A stretch of DNA of 64,000 bases from Pyrenophora tritici-repentis (Eukaryota > Ascomycota > Dothideomycetes > Pleosporales > Pleosporaceae): contig NC_089391.1 of assembly GCF_003171515.1 (NCBI RefSeq), forward strand, positions 930,001-994,000. Direction: 5' to 3'. Numbering within the stretch: the stretch's first letter is position 1; every line of letters starts with the position of its first letter. Both the position numbers and the translations under genes were made by a program. The notes under the pieces are model-generated. The model was not told the origin of the DNA. It did not search any database and saw nothing but the letters and a program-made list of their open reading frames with translations. Positions 21,460 to 30,976 of the stretch are shown here, piece by piece.

Positions 21460-21676
21460 TGTCAGATATTCACTCTCATCTGGAATACTGATGAAATAGG
21501 TAATGAATGGTGATGATGTTGATTATTGATTGTGTTGTGGTTCTGTCTACGGTTGTGGGCACACCTAGGGGGTGCCAAGCCTTCCTGTGATCCGATTGGC
21601 TCTCACAGATGCCGGGTCGCGCTAGTCTAACCCAGCGTCTGTACGCTCTCATCTTCAACAGTGCTATTATCTGACA
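21460..21676. mobile_element. Family B LTR-like element, no matching TSD
   Basis: 217 bp from TGTCAGATATTC to TATTATCTGACA. Interior tracts match the LTR at 11083 in reverse orientation (ACAGAACACAAT-like and ATCAACATC tracts). The flanks GCTAG and GGTAC do not match, so decay or a rearrangement with the adjoining Pogo end is likely. Confidence 0.65.
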
Positions 21677-21990
21677 GGTACAGAACACGCAGATAACCCT
21701 ATTAAGTACTAGGTAAGCATGCGCGATTGCTACCCTAGCCTTAGTAAGCTTGCGCTTAACGTACTCTCTATCCTAGCGTCGAGCTGTGAGTGTAAGCGCC
21801 TGTTTAGTGAGCTGGGCGACCTCAACTTCTAGCGGCAATACAGTGCGTACGACGGTGGCAAAGAGCTGGCCTCGGAGGCGACGACGAGGTAGTAGAGGAG
21901 GAGGCAGCAGACGACGACAATATGGAGCTTTTGTGCGGGCTGGCGACTTAGGACGACGAAACTCAACACTAAGGCTAGCGCTAGTACAGA
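21677..21990 (+). pseudogene. hAT transposase, C-terminal dimerisation domain
   Basis: The plus-strand frame reads Y-P-S-L-S-K-L-A-L-N-V-L-S-I-L-A-S-S-C-E-C-K-R-L-F-S with a stop shortly after. This is the conserved hAT dimerisation motif (usually Y-P-x-L-S-x-x-A-x-D-x-L-S-I-P-A-S-S-x-x-x-E-R-x-F-S). It is the other end of the gene that starts at 10135. The several hundred residues expected between them are not found, so they were deleted. Confidence 0.75.
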
Positions 21991-22219
21991 TTATCAAGCC
22001 AATCAATCAAGCCTTAATTAAGCTCACAATCTCAGCTTGTTAGCCCTAACAATCCAAGCTGACGCTCTCAAAAAACGAGCAATCCAATCTGACGCCTCAG
22101 CTTGGATTGGCTTGATTGTTGACAACTATGGTACCATCTTTGTAGCCCTGGTCGGACAATACCTTCGCTGTTTATGTTGATATCTTTGACTGTCTTTCAG
22201 CCTGTGAACCCATTATGTG

Positions 22220-22395
22220 GGGAATAGTGGGTGCTGGAAGAATTGAAGGATTGAACTGAGGTTGTATTGTCTGAGTCTACAAACTGTATATGTAGGTGGG
22301 TGACCGTCAACAGCGCTAGTCCCAGATAGGCATCATTCCATTACAAAGGTAAGTTGCGACTGCAGGAGCAGAGCAGGAGAGACCCCAAACCGTGA
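22220..22395. repeat. Right arm of the perfect 176-bp inverted repeat
   Basis: This is the exact reverse complement of 8842-9017. It abuts the 5' end of the ankyrin-gene remnant. The identity of the arms contrasts with the decay of the hAT between them. Confidence 0.9.
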
Positions 22396-23986
22396 AATTT
22401 GCCTTGCTTCCGGCCTAAATGCGACATCTCGACCTGTCCTGGCAACGCAGCCACCTCGCTGAAGCTGACTTACTACTTTCCCCACTGGTTCGTTTTTCGG
22501 GCCTTACGCTTCGTGTATCAAACATCGTTGGGAGGGCCTGAGTTGATAATTAGATTCCCAAGAATAGTGGAAGACGATCATACGACATTGCATCTTTCAG
22601 CATGGGGTAACGCGAAGAGTCTGGCAGAGGAGTTGAACCATAAAAGCTTAGCTCCCACGGATGTTAGTGGTCATAGCGGCTGGACTGGACTGCATGTCAG
22701 TATAGAGACTCTTATGCTTCATATTTTGCATTGTGGTATATTCAGAATTTGGCTAATGGTTATCTATAGCACGCTGCCTCTAGAGGCTTTACTGACGTCG
22801 CTAAGATTCTCCTACATTGTGGTGCAGATCCCTACTTCGAGTCCCAAGCAAATGAGTACGTGCTAGAACGTTTAGAAATCTGGCCAGTTACTAAATCTTT
22901 CTAGATCACCTTACGATATAGCTTGGACAAACATCTTATCGCAAGCATGGCCGCAAGACACCGTCGAAGCCTTTCGATCAATGTTCTCAGATCCGGCATA
23001 CCTAGAAAACCGCCAATTCTCCTTGCTGCACAAGATCGTACTAGGCATTCTGGCTATCGACTTGGATACGATGGACAGAGCTCGAGTGCGCTCGGACATC
23101 AACCGTCGGGATAAAGCTGGGAAGACGCCCTTATTTTGGGCCGCATCTCGTAAGGACGCAGCAAAGGTCAGATACCTACTGCAAAATGGGGCGGATCCAA
23201 ACATATCTTCGCTCGATAGTCGTACACCCATGCACGCAGCAGCTTTAGCAAACGATAATGCAAGTATTCAGTCGTTGTACAGGTACAGGGCTGTGGTCGA
23301 CGCTTGCGACGGCAATGGCAAGACTCCTTTACAAGTGGCTGCTTCGTATAACGGAGCGGTGGAGCTTCTGTTGGATCTGGGAGCCGATATAGAGCGATCC
23401 GATATACATAGGAGAGCTGCTCTTCTGCACGCGACTTCCAGAGGCCACATGGAAGTTGTTCGGATACTCGTCCAACGAGGTGCAAACGTATCGGCCGTTG
23501 AGCGAAATGGGTGTTCATCCTTCCATCACGCGGTGACAGGCAACTTCCAGAACATATTTTTGTTGTTGCTGGCTACAAACCCTTCCGCCGCTAGTTTGGT
23601 TGCATATGGGTTGAACGATCAGACTATCCTGTAACTGCGTGAGCAGTGTCGGGTGGAGGCTGTGAATCAACGATTGCATTGCTATCTGTTGTCGTGTTGT
23701 GATGTCTGTGTACAAGAGCTCTCGGCTCAGAGGTAAGTGCACTTGCCCACCGGGCAGTGCCTGCTACAATAGGATGTCATGTGACTCTAGTCACGTGGTT
23801 ACATATCCTCCATATCGCTGCTCGGTATGCTGACACCGCTACGATTGAAGTTCTTGGTCGTACGAAGCTTGACCGAGGTCTCTCGACAAGAACAACAGCG
23901 GACGGTCTAACTCCCTTGGCGATGGCAGCTATACATCGTAATCTTCCCTACGATCAAGAGTGGCAGAACAAGTTCGAGGATCTTCT

Positions 23987-24156
23987 TGATGAAGGTGGAG
24001 AAACGTGTGCGAACTTGTTGTATTGGAGCTACGGGAGGAGTGAGAATATCTATGGTGCGCGCACGGAGCAGCTGACTAATCAGTGCCTGGCCAATCAGAG
24101 CACGGGAAGCCTGATTCACCGTGAATACTAGTGAAGGCTCTTACCGCGTCTCGACA
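23987..24156 (-). repeat. Copia LTR (3' LTR on the minus strand)
   Basis: 170 bp, identical by eye to 29000-29169. Confidence 0.95.
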
Positions 24157-24184
24157 CACCCCCACAGGACCTGATAGTCCTGCT

Positions 24185-26274
24185 CTATCCACCTTTGTTG
24201 TAGTCCTTTGTTTCGATAGTTGGAGTCGTAAGGCCTAGCTGTTGTAGATACCTGCTGTGGGCTTGTCGTTCAAGAGGTTTCGTGAGGCCGTCAGCAGCCA
24301 TCTCATGAGTTCGTACATGCTCTACGTAGAGGTTGCCGTCGCGGACTTGATCCTTGATGTAATGGTAGTAGATATCGACGTGCTTTGTACGCTCGTGGTG
24401 GCCCTCTGAGTGTAGTAGCTGTATAGATGGAGCGTTGTCTCCGTAGATAAGGATAGGATGGGTATCTGTACCGTTGTAACCGAGCTGGTGCAGCAGACGG
24501 TACAGCCAGGTAGCCTCCTTGGCGGCGTAGGTGAGTGCCACGTACTCAGCTTCAGTTGTTGAGGTTGTAACTAGCTTTTGCTTGACTGACTTGTGACAGA
24601 TCGTGCCTCCAGCAAGTTTGAACAAGTATCCAGAGGTTGATTTGCGGTCCTCGCCGTCAGCAAATGAGGCGTCGCTGTAGCCATGTAGGTGTAGCGTAGG
24701 ATTAGTGTTGTTCTTGTTGTCATCGTATGATGTCGCATACATGGTGATAGGCAGGCGTGCGTGTGGAGATGTAGCTCGATAGCTCATCACGAGCGACTTG
24801 AAGGTTTTGAGGTAGTCGATGATCTGGATTGCGTACTCGTAGTGTTGTTGAGTCGGGTTGCTCATAGCGCGGGCGAGATAGGCGACGTGGAAGGATATAT
24901 CGGCTCGCAGTTGGGTTGCTGGATACAGCAGCTTGCCAATAACCTTTTGGTAGTTCTGAATTTGTTGTTGAGTTGCAAGATCAGTTGGAGATCGCAGCTT
25001 CAACTTGAGTACTGAGGTATCAAGCGGCGTGTAGCGAGGGAGCGCGTGTTGACGACTATACTCCTCTACAAGCTTGTCGACATATGACTCCATTGAGATC
25101 TCGATGAGTCGGGATGGTCGTGAGCGTCGGATCCGGAGACCTAGGTAGTGAGAGATTGGTCCCAGATCTCGACACTTGTACTTCTTGTATACAGCCTCTT
25201 TGATCTCCTTCATGCGTTGCTTCGTAGCTGTGATGAAGATGATATCATCAACATACGCAAGGATAAGACTGCCGTCTAGGTGTTTGAAGACACATGGATC
25301 TGACTCTAAAGGATCGAAGCCGATACCCTTGAGATAGCTCGATAGCTCATTGTACCAGAGGCGTGGTGAGCGGCGCAGGCCGTATAAAGCTTTGATAAGC
25401 TTGGCTTTGCGTCCGTCTGGCAGGCGGACATAGACTACTTCGTTTTTGTCTAGTTTACCGTTGAGAAAGGCGGTAACAACGTCTGCTTGCTCGCATTCTA
25501 AGTCTTCGGTTGCGACAAGGGCGAGAAGGACTTTCAGTGTAGTTGCGCGAGCTACTGCAGCGTAGGTTTCGCGCCAGAAGTCGGTCTCCTGCCTATTGCC
25601 ACAGACAACCAGTCGAGCCTTGAAGCGCTCGAGTTGTCCATCGTCCTTGACTTTGTATTTGTATACCCACTTAGTAGGCAGGGCGTATACGTCGGGAGGT
25701 ATCGTAGTTGTAGTCTCCCATGTGCCATTCTGGTCGAGTGATACGAGCTCTTCATCTTCAGCAGCGATCCATTGCTTGCTGTATGGATGAAGGCGTGCTG
25801 CCTTGCGTGTGGCAGGCTCGGGCGGTAAGTCTGTTGTTGTTGCCTCTGTAATTGCCGTAGCGAAGCAACGAGAGACTGCCGCGTATCGGTTGGGCGGTCG
25901 AGTGATGCGACGACGTCCATCGAGTATGTTACGGGCATCAAATGATGCACTGATCTCGTCGTGACGTGGAGCGTTTTGGGATGTATCCCGACGCTGAGGT
26001 GTTGCTCGAGCATTAGCAACCTCGGTAAGACTGTTGTAGTTGTCAATATCCGCGTCAAAGTCAAAGCTAGACTGCGCTTCAGTCTCTAGTCCATCAAATA
26101 CATAACCACTACCTTGCTCCGGGAGAGAGACTTCATGGTGTGGAAATGAAGAGGGATCTAGTGCTGGCGGTGGATCTTGGATATAGAAGCTTTGATCCAG
26201 TTCGGTTGTAGCTGTGTCTTCTTGGACTACAGCTTTTACGTCGTGTTTAGGCCAAACAACACTGCTCGTACGGT
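24185..26274 (-). CDS. Copia pol, second half: reverse transcriptase and RNase H
   Basis: Open from the edge of the MITE at about 26274 to the stop at 24185, about 695 residues. No Met occurs before M-K-E-I-K-E-A-V-Y at 25213, so it is the downstream half of the polyprotein and not a separate gene. In order: a variable linker, the RT fingers (T-K-W-V-Y-K-Y-K, F-K-A-R-L-V-V-C-G), D-V-V-T-A-F-L-N-G, the catalytic Y-V-D-D, then Copia RNase H with Y-S-D-A-S-F-A-D, T-T-E-A-E-Y-V-A-L and K-H-V-D-I-Y-Y-H. All key residues are present. It cannot be translated from the first half because the MITE adds stops and shifts the frame. Confidence 0.88.
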
Positions 26275-26282
26275 GTATAGAC

Positions 26283-26444
26283 TAGACTCCGCAACAATCA
26301 ATTCAATCCGGTCACTCTCCTAGACCCACTTACCTATCTAGGTAGGGCTTAAACTCCTATAGGTAACTACTAGGCTTAAAGCGGTAATCAATCAATCCAA
26401 TCTGAACCTTCTAGGACCCACTTAATTGATTGTTGCGGACTGTG
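26283..26444. mobile_element. hAT-type MITE inside the Copia element, TSD GTATAGAC
   Basis: 162 bp with ~21-bp inverted ends (left TAGACTCCGCAACAATCAAT, right the complement of CACAGTCCGCAACAATCAAT). It is flanked by an exact 8-bp GTATAGAC at 26275-26282 and 26445-26452. The CAACAATCAA core and its spacing match the ends of the 12.6-kb hAT at 9557, so the same or a sister transposase probably moved it. It has no coding capacity. Confidence 0.88.
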
Positions 26445-28806
26445 GTATAGACTGTGTGACTGGATCCCACATGAGATAGATCCGAGATCCTTCTCGACCG
26501 ACGAAGTACATCTTGACCGATCGTGGTTCGAACTTGGCGCTCTGAACTCGTCGCTGTACTGGTTGATGGACGTACCCAGCTTCTCCGAAGGTGCGGAAGG
26601 AGCATAGGTTAGGCACAGGGTTTGCAACCTTCATGTGCTCAAATAGCAGCTGTCTTGGTGTCTTACTGTCTGGTACAGCAGAGCTGACGCTATGGTTAAG
26701 GACGTCGATGGAGTACTGGGCTGCGTATGGCCAGTATGACTTAGATATGTGAGGCGCCGCCAAAATCATTGTGCGTGCTCGGACCTCCACTACGTAGTTG
26801 CTGGCTTCAGCGACTCCATTCTGGTGGGGTGTATAGGCGGTAGAAGGCTCAAAGATGATGCCTTTGTTCTTAAAGTAACGCCTAGTCGTCTGGTTGAGGA
26901 ACATGTTGTCGTTGTCCATGTGAACGATCGATACTCGAACGTGGTGTTGAGTTTCCATCTTGTCCAGGTGTTGTATAAGCTTAGATGTGATTGCTGCTTT
27001 GCAGTCTGTGAAATCAATCCAGCGGTATCGTGAGTAGTCGTCGGTGTACAGTATCCAGTAGCGCTCACCGTTGACACCTTCGGGCGTCACGGGTCCAACA
27101 ATATCGATATGAATACGATGGAGGAACGTGGTTGAGCGGGCTGGAGACCGTCGTGAGATCTGTTTCTTCGATTTGGATAACATGCAGGCCTCGCATGAGA
27201 ATGCCTGTGTTGTAGTGAGACGTAGGCCGGTGGTGTTAGCGACAAGAAGCTTAAGAGCTTTGGGGTCGGCATGGCCAAACAGCTCATGGAGCTCTTGGAG
27301 AGTAATCTCGCGATAGGGAGCGAGTACACCTGTTGGGTTGGTTGTCGCGGCGGTTGCAAAGGCAAACGCGCGAGCTGCCTCAAGCTCTGTGTTGGCGAGG
27401 AGGAGCGTAGGGATCTTGTCGATCTCAGGTGTGAAGGCGATCTCTTGTTGTGATGGCATGAGGTACAGCTTGTTGTCCCAGCCGTGGTAATAGAGATTTT
27501 TCGCTCGTAGTTTGGAGTGGGAGAGGACTGATACAAACATGTCCGGAGCGTATAGCACGTTAGTGAAGGAGACCTTGTTGAGTACACCTTCTGACGTGAC
27601 GACAGTGATCTGAATGGTACCTACCTGCTTGGCAGTAATAGGCCCGGCTCCAGTATTGATTATAGCAGGAGCAGTGTCGTGTAGAATTTGGAACTTGTTG
27701 CGATCATTGCAGATGTGATCGCTGCTTCCAGTATCGATAATAAATCGTTGTTTGAAATTAGAGGTCTCCTTAGTGAGACTCTGTACCTTCTCTGACAAAT
27801 GAACCGTTGTAAAGGTAAAACCTTCAGCATTAATAGCTGCGGCGTTGGTGCCAGTGGGCTGTTGTTTGCCTTGTTGTTGAGCTTGGCGCTGACGCCAGGC
27901 TTCAGTGGCGAGATGAGGAAAGGTGTACCAGCAGTTATCACCTCCTCCAGTATGGTTGCAGTCGCAGTGCTTGCAGTATGGGGAGGTATTTGTAGGTCTC
28001 TGGGTCGCACCCTCAGAACCTCTACCTCGTCCGCGCTGGGCTCGCCCATTGCCTCGATTGCCGCGGCCACGGGTGGCGCTTCTGTTGGCGTCGTTGTTAT
28101 CACCAAGAGGCTGACTGCGGTTGTTGTCACCCCCAGAAGCTCGGATAGACGTGTTAATGGTCTTGATTGGGTCGTCGCGGCGGGCCTCGTCAATGAGCTC
28201 GCTGCACATGCGATCGACGTTCAGAGTAACGTTGCGGCGCAGATCAGCGCGGCGATCGCGTCCGTAGTCCGGGTAGGCGTTGTTGATAGCAAGAATGAAC
28301 TGATACACTCGAGCTTTGTTGGATAGCTTACAGTCTGCGATGACGTCAAGCTTTGCAAGTCCTGCTTTGAACTTGTCGGTGAAGTTGGCTGTAGAGGGGC
28401 AGTCTTGAGCTCTCAGCTTAAAAAAATCTGCCCAGATAGTACATTCTTCAGTGACGCCTTGCTCTCGATAGCGAGCGGTAATAGCTTCGTACTTCTGCTT
28501 CACAGTAGGCAGGTTCATGACGTTGTCCCATACTGATCTTGGTACTGTATTGAGTATGGCCAAGGTGAGAGACGATTCTCGGGAGTTGTAAATACGATAG
28601 AGCTCATAGTCTTTGTCGTACTGTGTAGTAACTTCTTTGTTGTGGGCTCGTACGCGTTGCTGAGCGTCAAGCAGAAGTTGTGGCGTGTTGAATGCCGATG
28701 ACGTAGTTGGCGGTTCAGTTTGATAGTGAGGTGTTTCTGGGTATGGAACCACGTAGCTGCCGTCGATTAGACCTCCGATAGAGTGAATATTTGCGTACAG
28801 CTTCAA
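26422..28806 (-). CDS. Copia gag-pol, first half: gag, protease, integrase
   Basis: 794 residues from ATG 28806. The N-terminal gag region (about 1-230) has the UBN2/Ty1-like helices (S-V-W-D-N-V-M; Y-R-E-Q-G-V-T). A Gly/Arg-rich region and a C-x2-C-x3-H-T-G-G-G-D-N-C knuckle follow. The protease has D-T-G-S-S-D-H-I-C (about residue 360). Then come a GAG-pre-integrase H-x-x-F-G-H...C-E-A-C zinc site and the integrase core with D in H-I-D-I-V-G, D in V-H-M-D-N-D-N, and E in G-V-A-E-A-S-N. The last few residues are read from the MITE, so the native protein continued into the second half. Confidence 0.88.
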   Translation of the reverse strand: MKLYANIHSIGGLIDGSYVVPYPETPHYQTEPPTTSSAFNTPQLLLDAQQRVRAHNKEVTTQYDKDYELYRIYNSRESSLTLAILNTVPRSVWDNVMNLPTVKQKYEAITARYREQGVTEECTIWADFFKLRAQDCPSTANFTDKFKAGLAKLDVIADCKLSNKARVYQFILAINNAYPDYGRDRRADLRRNVTLNVDRMCSELIDEARRDDPIKTINTSIRASGGDNNRSQPLGDNNDANRSATRGRGNRGNGRAQRGRGRGSEGATQRPTNTSPYCKHCDCNHTGGGDNCWYTFPHLATEAWRQRQAQQQGKQQPTGTNAAAINAEGFTFTTVHLSEKVQSLTKETSNFKQRFIIDTGSSDHICNDRNKFQILHDTAPAIINTGAGPITAKQVGTIQITVVTSEGVLNKVSFTNVLYAPDMFVSVLSHSKLRAKNLYYHGWDNKLYLMPSQQEIAFTPEIDKIPTLLLANTELEAARAFAFATAATTNPTGVLAPYREITLQELHELFGHADPKALKLLVANTTGLRLTTTQAFSCEACMLSKSKKQISRRSPARSTTFLHRIHIDIVGPVTPEGVNGERYWILYTDDYSRYRWIDFTDCKAAITSKLIQHLDKMETQHHVRVSIVHMDNDNMFLNQTTRRYFKNKGIIFEPSTAYTPHQNGVAEASNYVVEVRARTMILAAPHISKSYWPYAAQYSIDVLNHSVSSAVPDSKTPRQLLFEHMKVANPVPNLCSFRTFGEAGYVHQPVQRRVQSAKFEPRSVKMYFVGREGSRIYLMWDPVTQSIPQSATIN

Positions 28807-28987
28807 TGCTGCTTCCCAGTGGTAAGCGTTGCTACCATCTGCTTATAGCTTTGGGATCGCGTCCATCGCTGTGGATGGCGCCATGGTGACTTTATCGTCG
28901 TCGCGCGAGTGACTGATGTTGTGTTCAACTAATCGGTTCTGCTGCTGCGGAAATCGCACCTCTAGAGCACTTTATCGTGATAGAGGA

Positions 28988-28999
28988 GGGCTCATAACC
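28988..28999 (-). promoter_or_regulatory. Copia primer-binding site (half-tRNA iMet type)
   Basis: Directly inside the 5' LTR. On the minus strand it reads GGTTATGAGCCC, complementary to the anticodon stem-loop of initiator tRNA-Met (GGGCTCATAACC with anticodon CAT). This position is where Copia elements anneal a cleaved tRNA half. Confidence 0.7.
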
Positions 29000-29169
29000 T
29001 GATGAAGGTGGAGAAACGTGTGCGAACTTGTTGTATTGGAGCTACGGGAGGAGTGAGAATATCTATGGTGCGCGCACGGAGCAGCTGACTAATCAGTGCC
29101 TGGCCAATCAGAGCACGGGAAGCCTGATTCACCGTGAATACTAGTGAAGGCTCTTACCGCGTCTCGACA
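29000..29169 (-). repeat. Copia LTR (5' LTR on the minus strand)
   Basis: 170 bp, identical by eye to 23987-24156. The target duplication CTTCT follows at 29170-29174. Confidence 0.95.
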
Positions 29170-29229
29170 CTTCTGGAGATGTTGGACGAAGACGACGATA
29201 CGGAGTTCTACGATTGCGTAGAAAACTAG

Positions 29230-29957
29230 TTAATTCTCCCTCTATTATTGTTCCTCGCTTTATTGCGCAGCAGTAGTGTTCTCATTTGAACTCGCGTAGC
29301 TTGCGCGGCAAACCGAGAGGGATTGGTATGCTGGGGGAGAGGTGGATGAGCGTCAGGCAGCGCGGCTGTGGCTTAAGTGGCTAGTGCGGCGGTTAGCCGC
29401 AACTCCGCTGCGTCGCAAGGGCGCGCAGTGTGCCTATCTTTTAGTTGAATCTATTGCTATTGGTTTATATGAGTCTCTATAGGAGTATGTCTAGTTCAGT
29501 CGACAGAGATCATGTTGCTAATCAGTAGAGCGTAGGCGAGACGAAGCTCCCAACACGAAGATAGATTATTCCCACGTGCGTACCATGGTCCGAAAGTGAC
29601 GCAGTAGGAACGAGGATCACTCTTCGAACAGATTTAATGATGGGATTTTCGTGTACCTACTTGCTGTTGGTAAGAGACGACGGAAACACGTGCATGTCGC
29701 GACACAGGCGAAGTGTACATGACTCCAGAACGTAATAGCGACGAGGGTAGGCTTGACTTTAAGAATCTAAACATACTCCTATCTTGATTCTTATCTTTGT
29801 TAGACACTATCCGGTATATCCGATGATCCAGTTGTCGTCAAGAGACAAGATGGGATGCTGGAAGGCTAGAATATGAACTTGGTTAGTCGATTTCCCGACG
29901 TGGTCGACCCACGCTTCTGTCTTCGCCTCCACCTCCACGCACCCTCGAACACTTGAC
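29230..29957. other. Intergenic with a decayed coding relic
   Basis: At about 29338-29500 the plus strand reads V-D-E-R-Q-A-A-R-L-W-L-K-W-L-V-R-R-L and onward, with TAG stops only. This looks like a RIP-decayed transposon gene piece of unknown family. Nothing else is recognised. Confidence 0.4.
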
Positions 29958-30512
29958 TCATCTTATGACACGTTGCCAACGAAGCACATGCCAAGGAGGA
30001 ACTGGTGGCTCTGTCTGGAGATGACCGGGCTCGTGTGACGCCCAGGCGTCCTGCCAATTCTGTGCGGACCACCCTTCGTGCTCTCTCAATAGCTGTTCAA
30101 CGTTGTGAGGTTCATCGACGGGAAATTTGGTCCTGATGAGAGAGCTGTTCATTGATAGAGCGTGAACCGCTTCTGGGAGTCCCTCGTAGGTGAAGCCGGT
30201 AGTGTTAAGCCGTCGATCGAGCCAGGAAGATTGTGGTAGGAGTCCACGAGCATAGCAGATATCGAGAGCAGTCTGCCAGGCGACATCGCGTTGAAGAACG
30301 CGGAACACGCGTGATGTGTGTTCTGGCACGGATCCGCCATGGAGCACGAGGGTGTAGGAGCTATGCGGCGTCCCAAGCGAGGGCAGAACGTCAGCTTCTT
30401 TAATCCATTCGCCTACTGCCCTAGTGATGCTGCTAGCGGGACAACGGTCGTCTTTCAGGTAACCTTCATCAAACGGATTAAAAAAGCTCGGGTCGGAGTC
30501 TAAGTAATCCAT
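29958..30512 (-). pseudogene. Hypothetical protein, probable gene remnant
   Basis: 184 residues from ATG 30512, mostly helical and soluble, with P-S-L-G-T-P-H-S and Q-R-D-V-A-W-Q-T-A-L-D-I. I do not recognise a family; the texture resembles the C-terminal part of fungal F-box-like hypothetical proteins. Upstream, across a TAG, the same frame continues (R-D-Y-P-Q-L-K-V-E-R-I-I-S-L, then A-D-E-R-I before the Met) for at least 45 residues. The frame is therefore probably the tail of a longer gene with a premature stop. No signal peptide or membrane segment. Confidence 0.4.
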
Positions 30513-30976
30513 TATACGTTCGTCGGCTATGGGGAACGCATTGCCCTAGAGGCTAATGATACGCTCAACTTTGAGTTGTGGGTAGTCTCGACAGAGGGCA
30601 ATGAATCCCCTGCCGTGACTCTCGGGACCCGCGATAGACTCGTGGTCTTTGAGTAGCAGGACCTTTTGGACGTTATCACGTGTAGCCTTGGATATAGACT
30701 ACAAGAAGCGGAGAGCTACTGAAGCTGCTGAATAAATGTACTTCGTGTTTGAAGAATCTATATACAAAGTTCCAAGGTCGCCGTACTATAGTATTGGTAG
30801 CTCTGCTATTTGAAGCGCTGCGAAGGCTGGCGGAAGAAACGACATAGTCGCTGCCACCAAGTTCCCCCTATTGACATGCGTAGTAATCGGCATAAAGGAA
30901 GAAGTTGATAGATACTCTAGAGTCTGTAGATTTGGTAAGGCAGAGTCTGAGTTTCGTTTCTGCCCTTATTGTAACT
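30513..30976. other. Intergenic with upstream remnant of the 29958-30512 frame
   Basis: About 30540-30690 on the minus strand reads as protein in the frame of the previous entry, separated from it by a TAG. The rest shows nothing clear. Confidence 0.35.

Larger units (their letters stand above)
9557..22130 (+). mobile_element. Decayed hAT DNA transposon with many nested insertions
   Basis: The ends are terminal inverted repeats of 21 bp with two mismatches (left CAGACTTGTCAACAATCAAG..., right the complement of CATAGTTGTCAACAATCAAG...). They are flanked by an exact 8-bp duplication GTACCATC at 9549-9556 and 22131-22138, as expected for hAT. Subterminal copies of AATCCAAGCTGA-like motifs occur at both ends. 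Inside are a BED zinc finger region near the left and a hAT dimerisation domain near the right, both full of stops. Nested within are LTRs at 9806, 10517 and 11083, the Gypsy element 11345-19437, a Pogo relic with its own LTR, and an LTR at 21460. The middle of the hAT transposase appears to be missing, so the element is a fossil. Confidence 0.9.
23987..29169 (-). mobile_element. Ty1/Copia LTR retrotransposon, TSD CTTCT
   Basis: 5,183 bp on the minus strand with identical 170-bp LTRs, flanked by CTTCT at 23982-23986 and 29170-29174. Read on the minus strand the LTR starts TGTCGAGACG and ends CTTCATCA. Next to the 5' LTR is GGTTATGAGCCC (28988-28999 on the plus strand as GGGCTCATAACC). This complements the CAU-anticodon stem-loop of initiator tRNA-Met, so a half-tRNA primer like that of Drosophila copia is likely. 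A G-rich purine tract precedes the 3' LTR (24157-24165). The order protease, integrase, RT, RNase H defines Copia. There is no RIP decay. The only large lesion is a 162-bp MITE between integrase and RT. Confidence 0.96.
22399..29229 (+). pseudogene. Ankyrin-repeat protein gene, frameshifted and split by a Copia element
   Basis: Remains of a fungal ankyrin-repeat protein. The N-terminal part (22500-22710) has D-D-H-T-T-L-H-L-S-A-W-G and S-G-W-T-G-L-H. A shifted frame then gives H-A-A-S-R-G-F-T-D-V-A-K-I-L-L-H-C-G-A-D-P (about 22768-22835). The longest intact stretch, 22981-23634, holds five or six ankyrin repeats (G-K-T-P-L-F-W-A-A-S-R-K-D and so on). A further piece runs 23757-23986 to F-E-D-L-L, where the Copia element with its CTTCT duplication intervenes. 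The reading resumes at 29175 and ends at a TAG at 29227-29229 after an acidic tail. Such genes in fungi are often NACHT/ankyrin self-recognition proteins, but the 5' part is gone, so this is inference. At least three frame breaks plus the insertion make it a pseudogene. Confidence 0.7.

Noticed and set aside
8842..22395. The 176-bp arms as terminal repeats of the hAT element
   Set aside because: The true hAT ends lie inside, at 9557 and 22130, with their own 8-bp duplication.
25552..26064. 170-codon minus-strand open frame
   Set aside because: Shadow frame of the Copia pol second half, which reads continuously without Met in the neighbouring frame.
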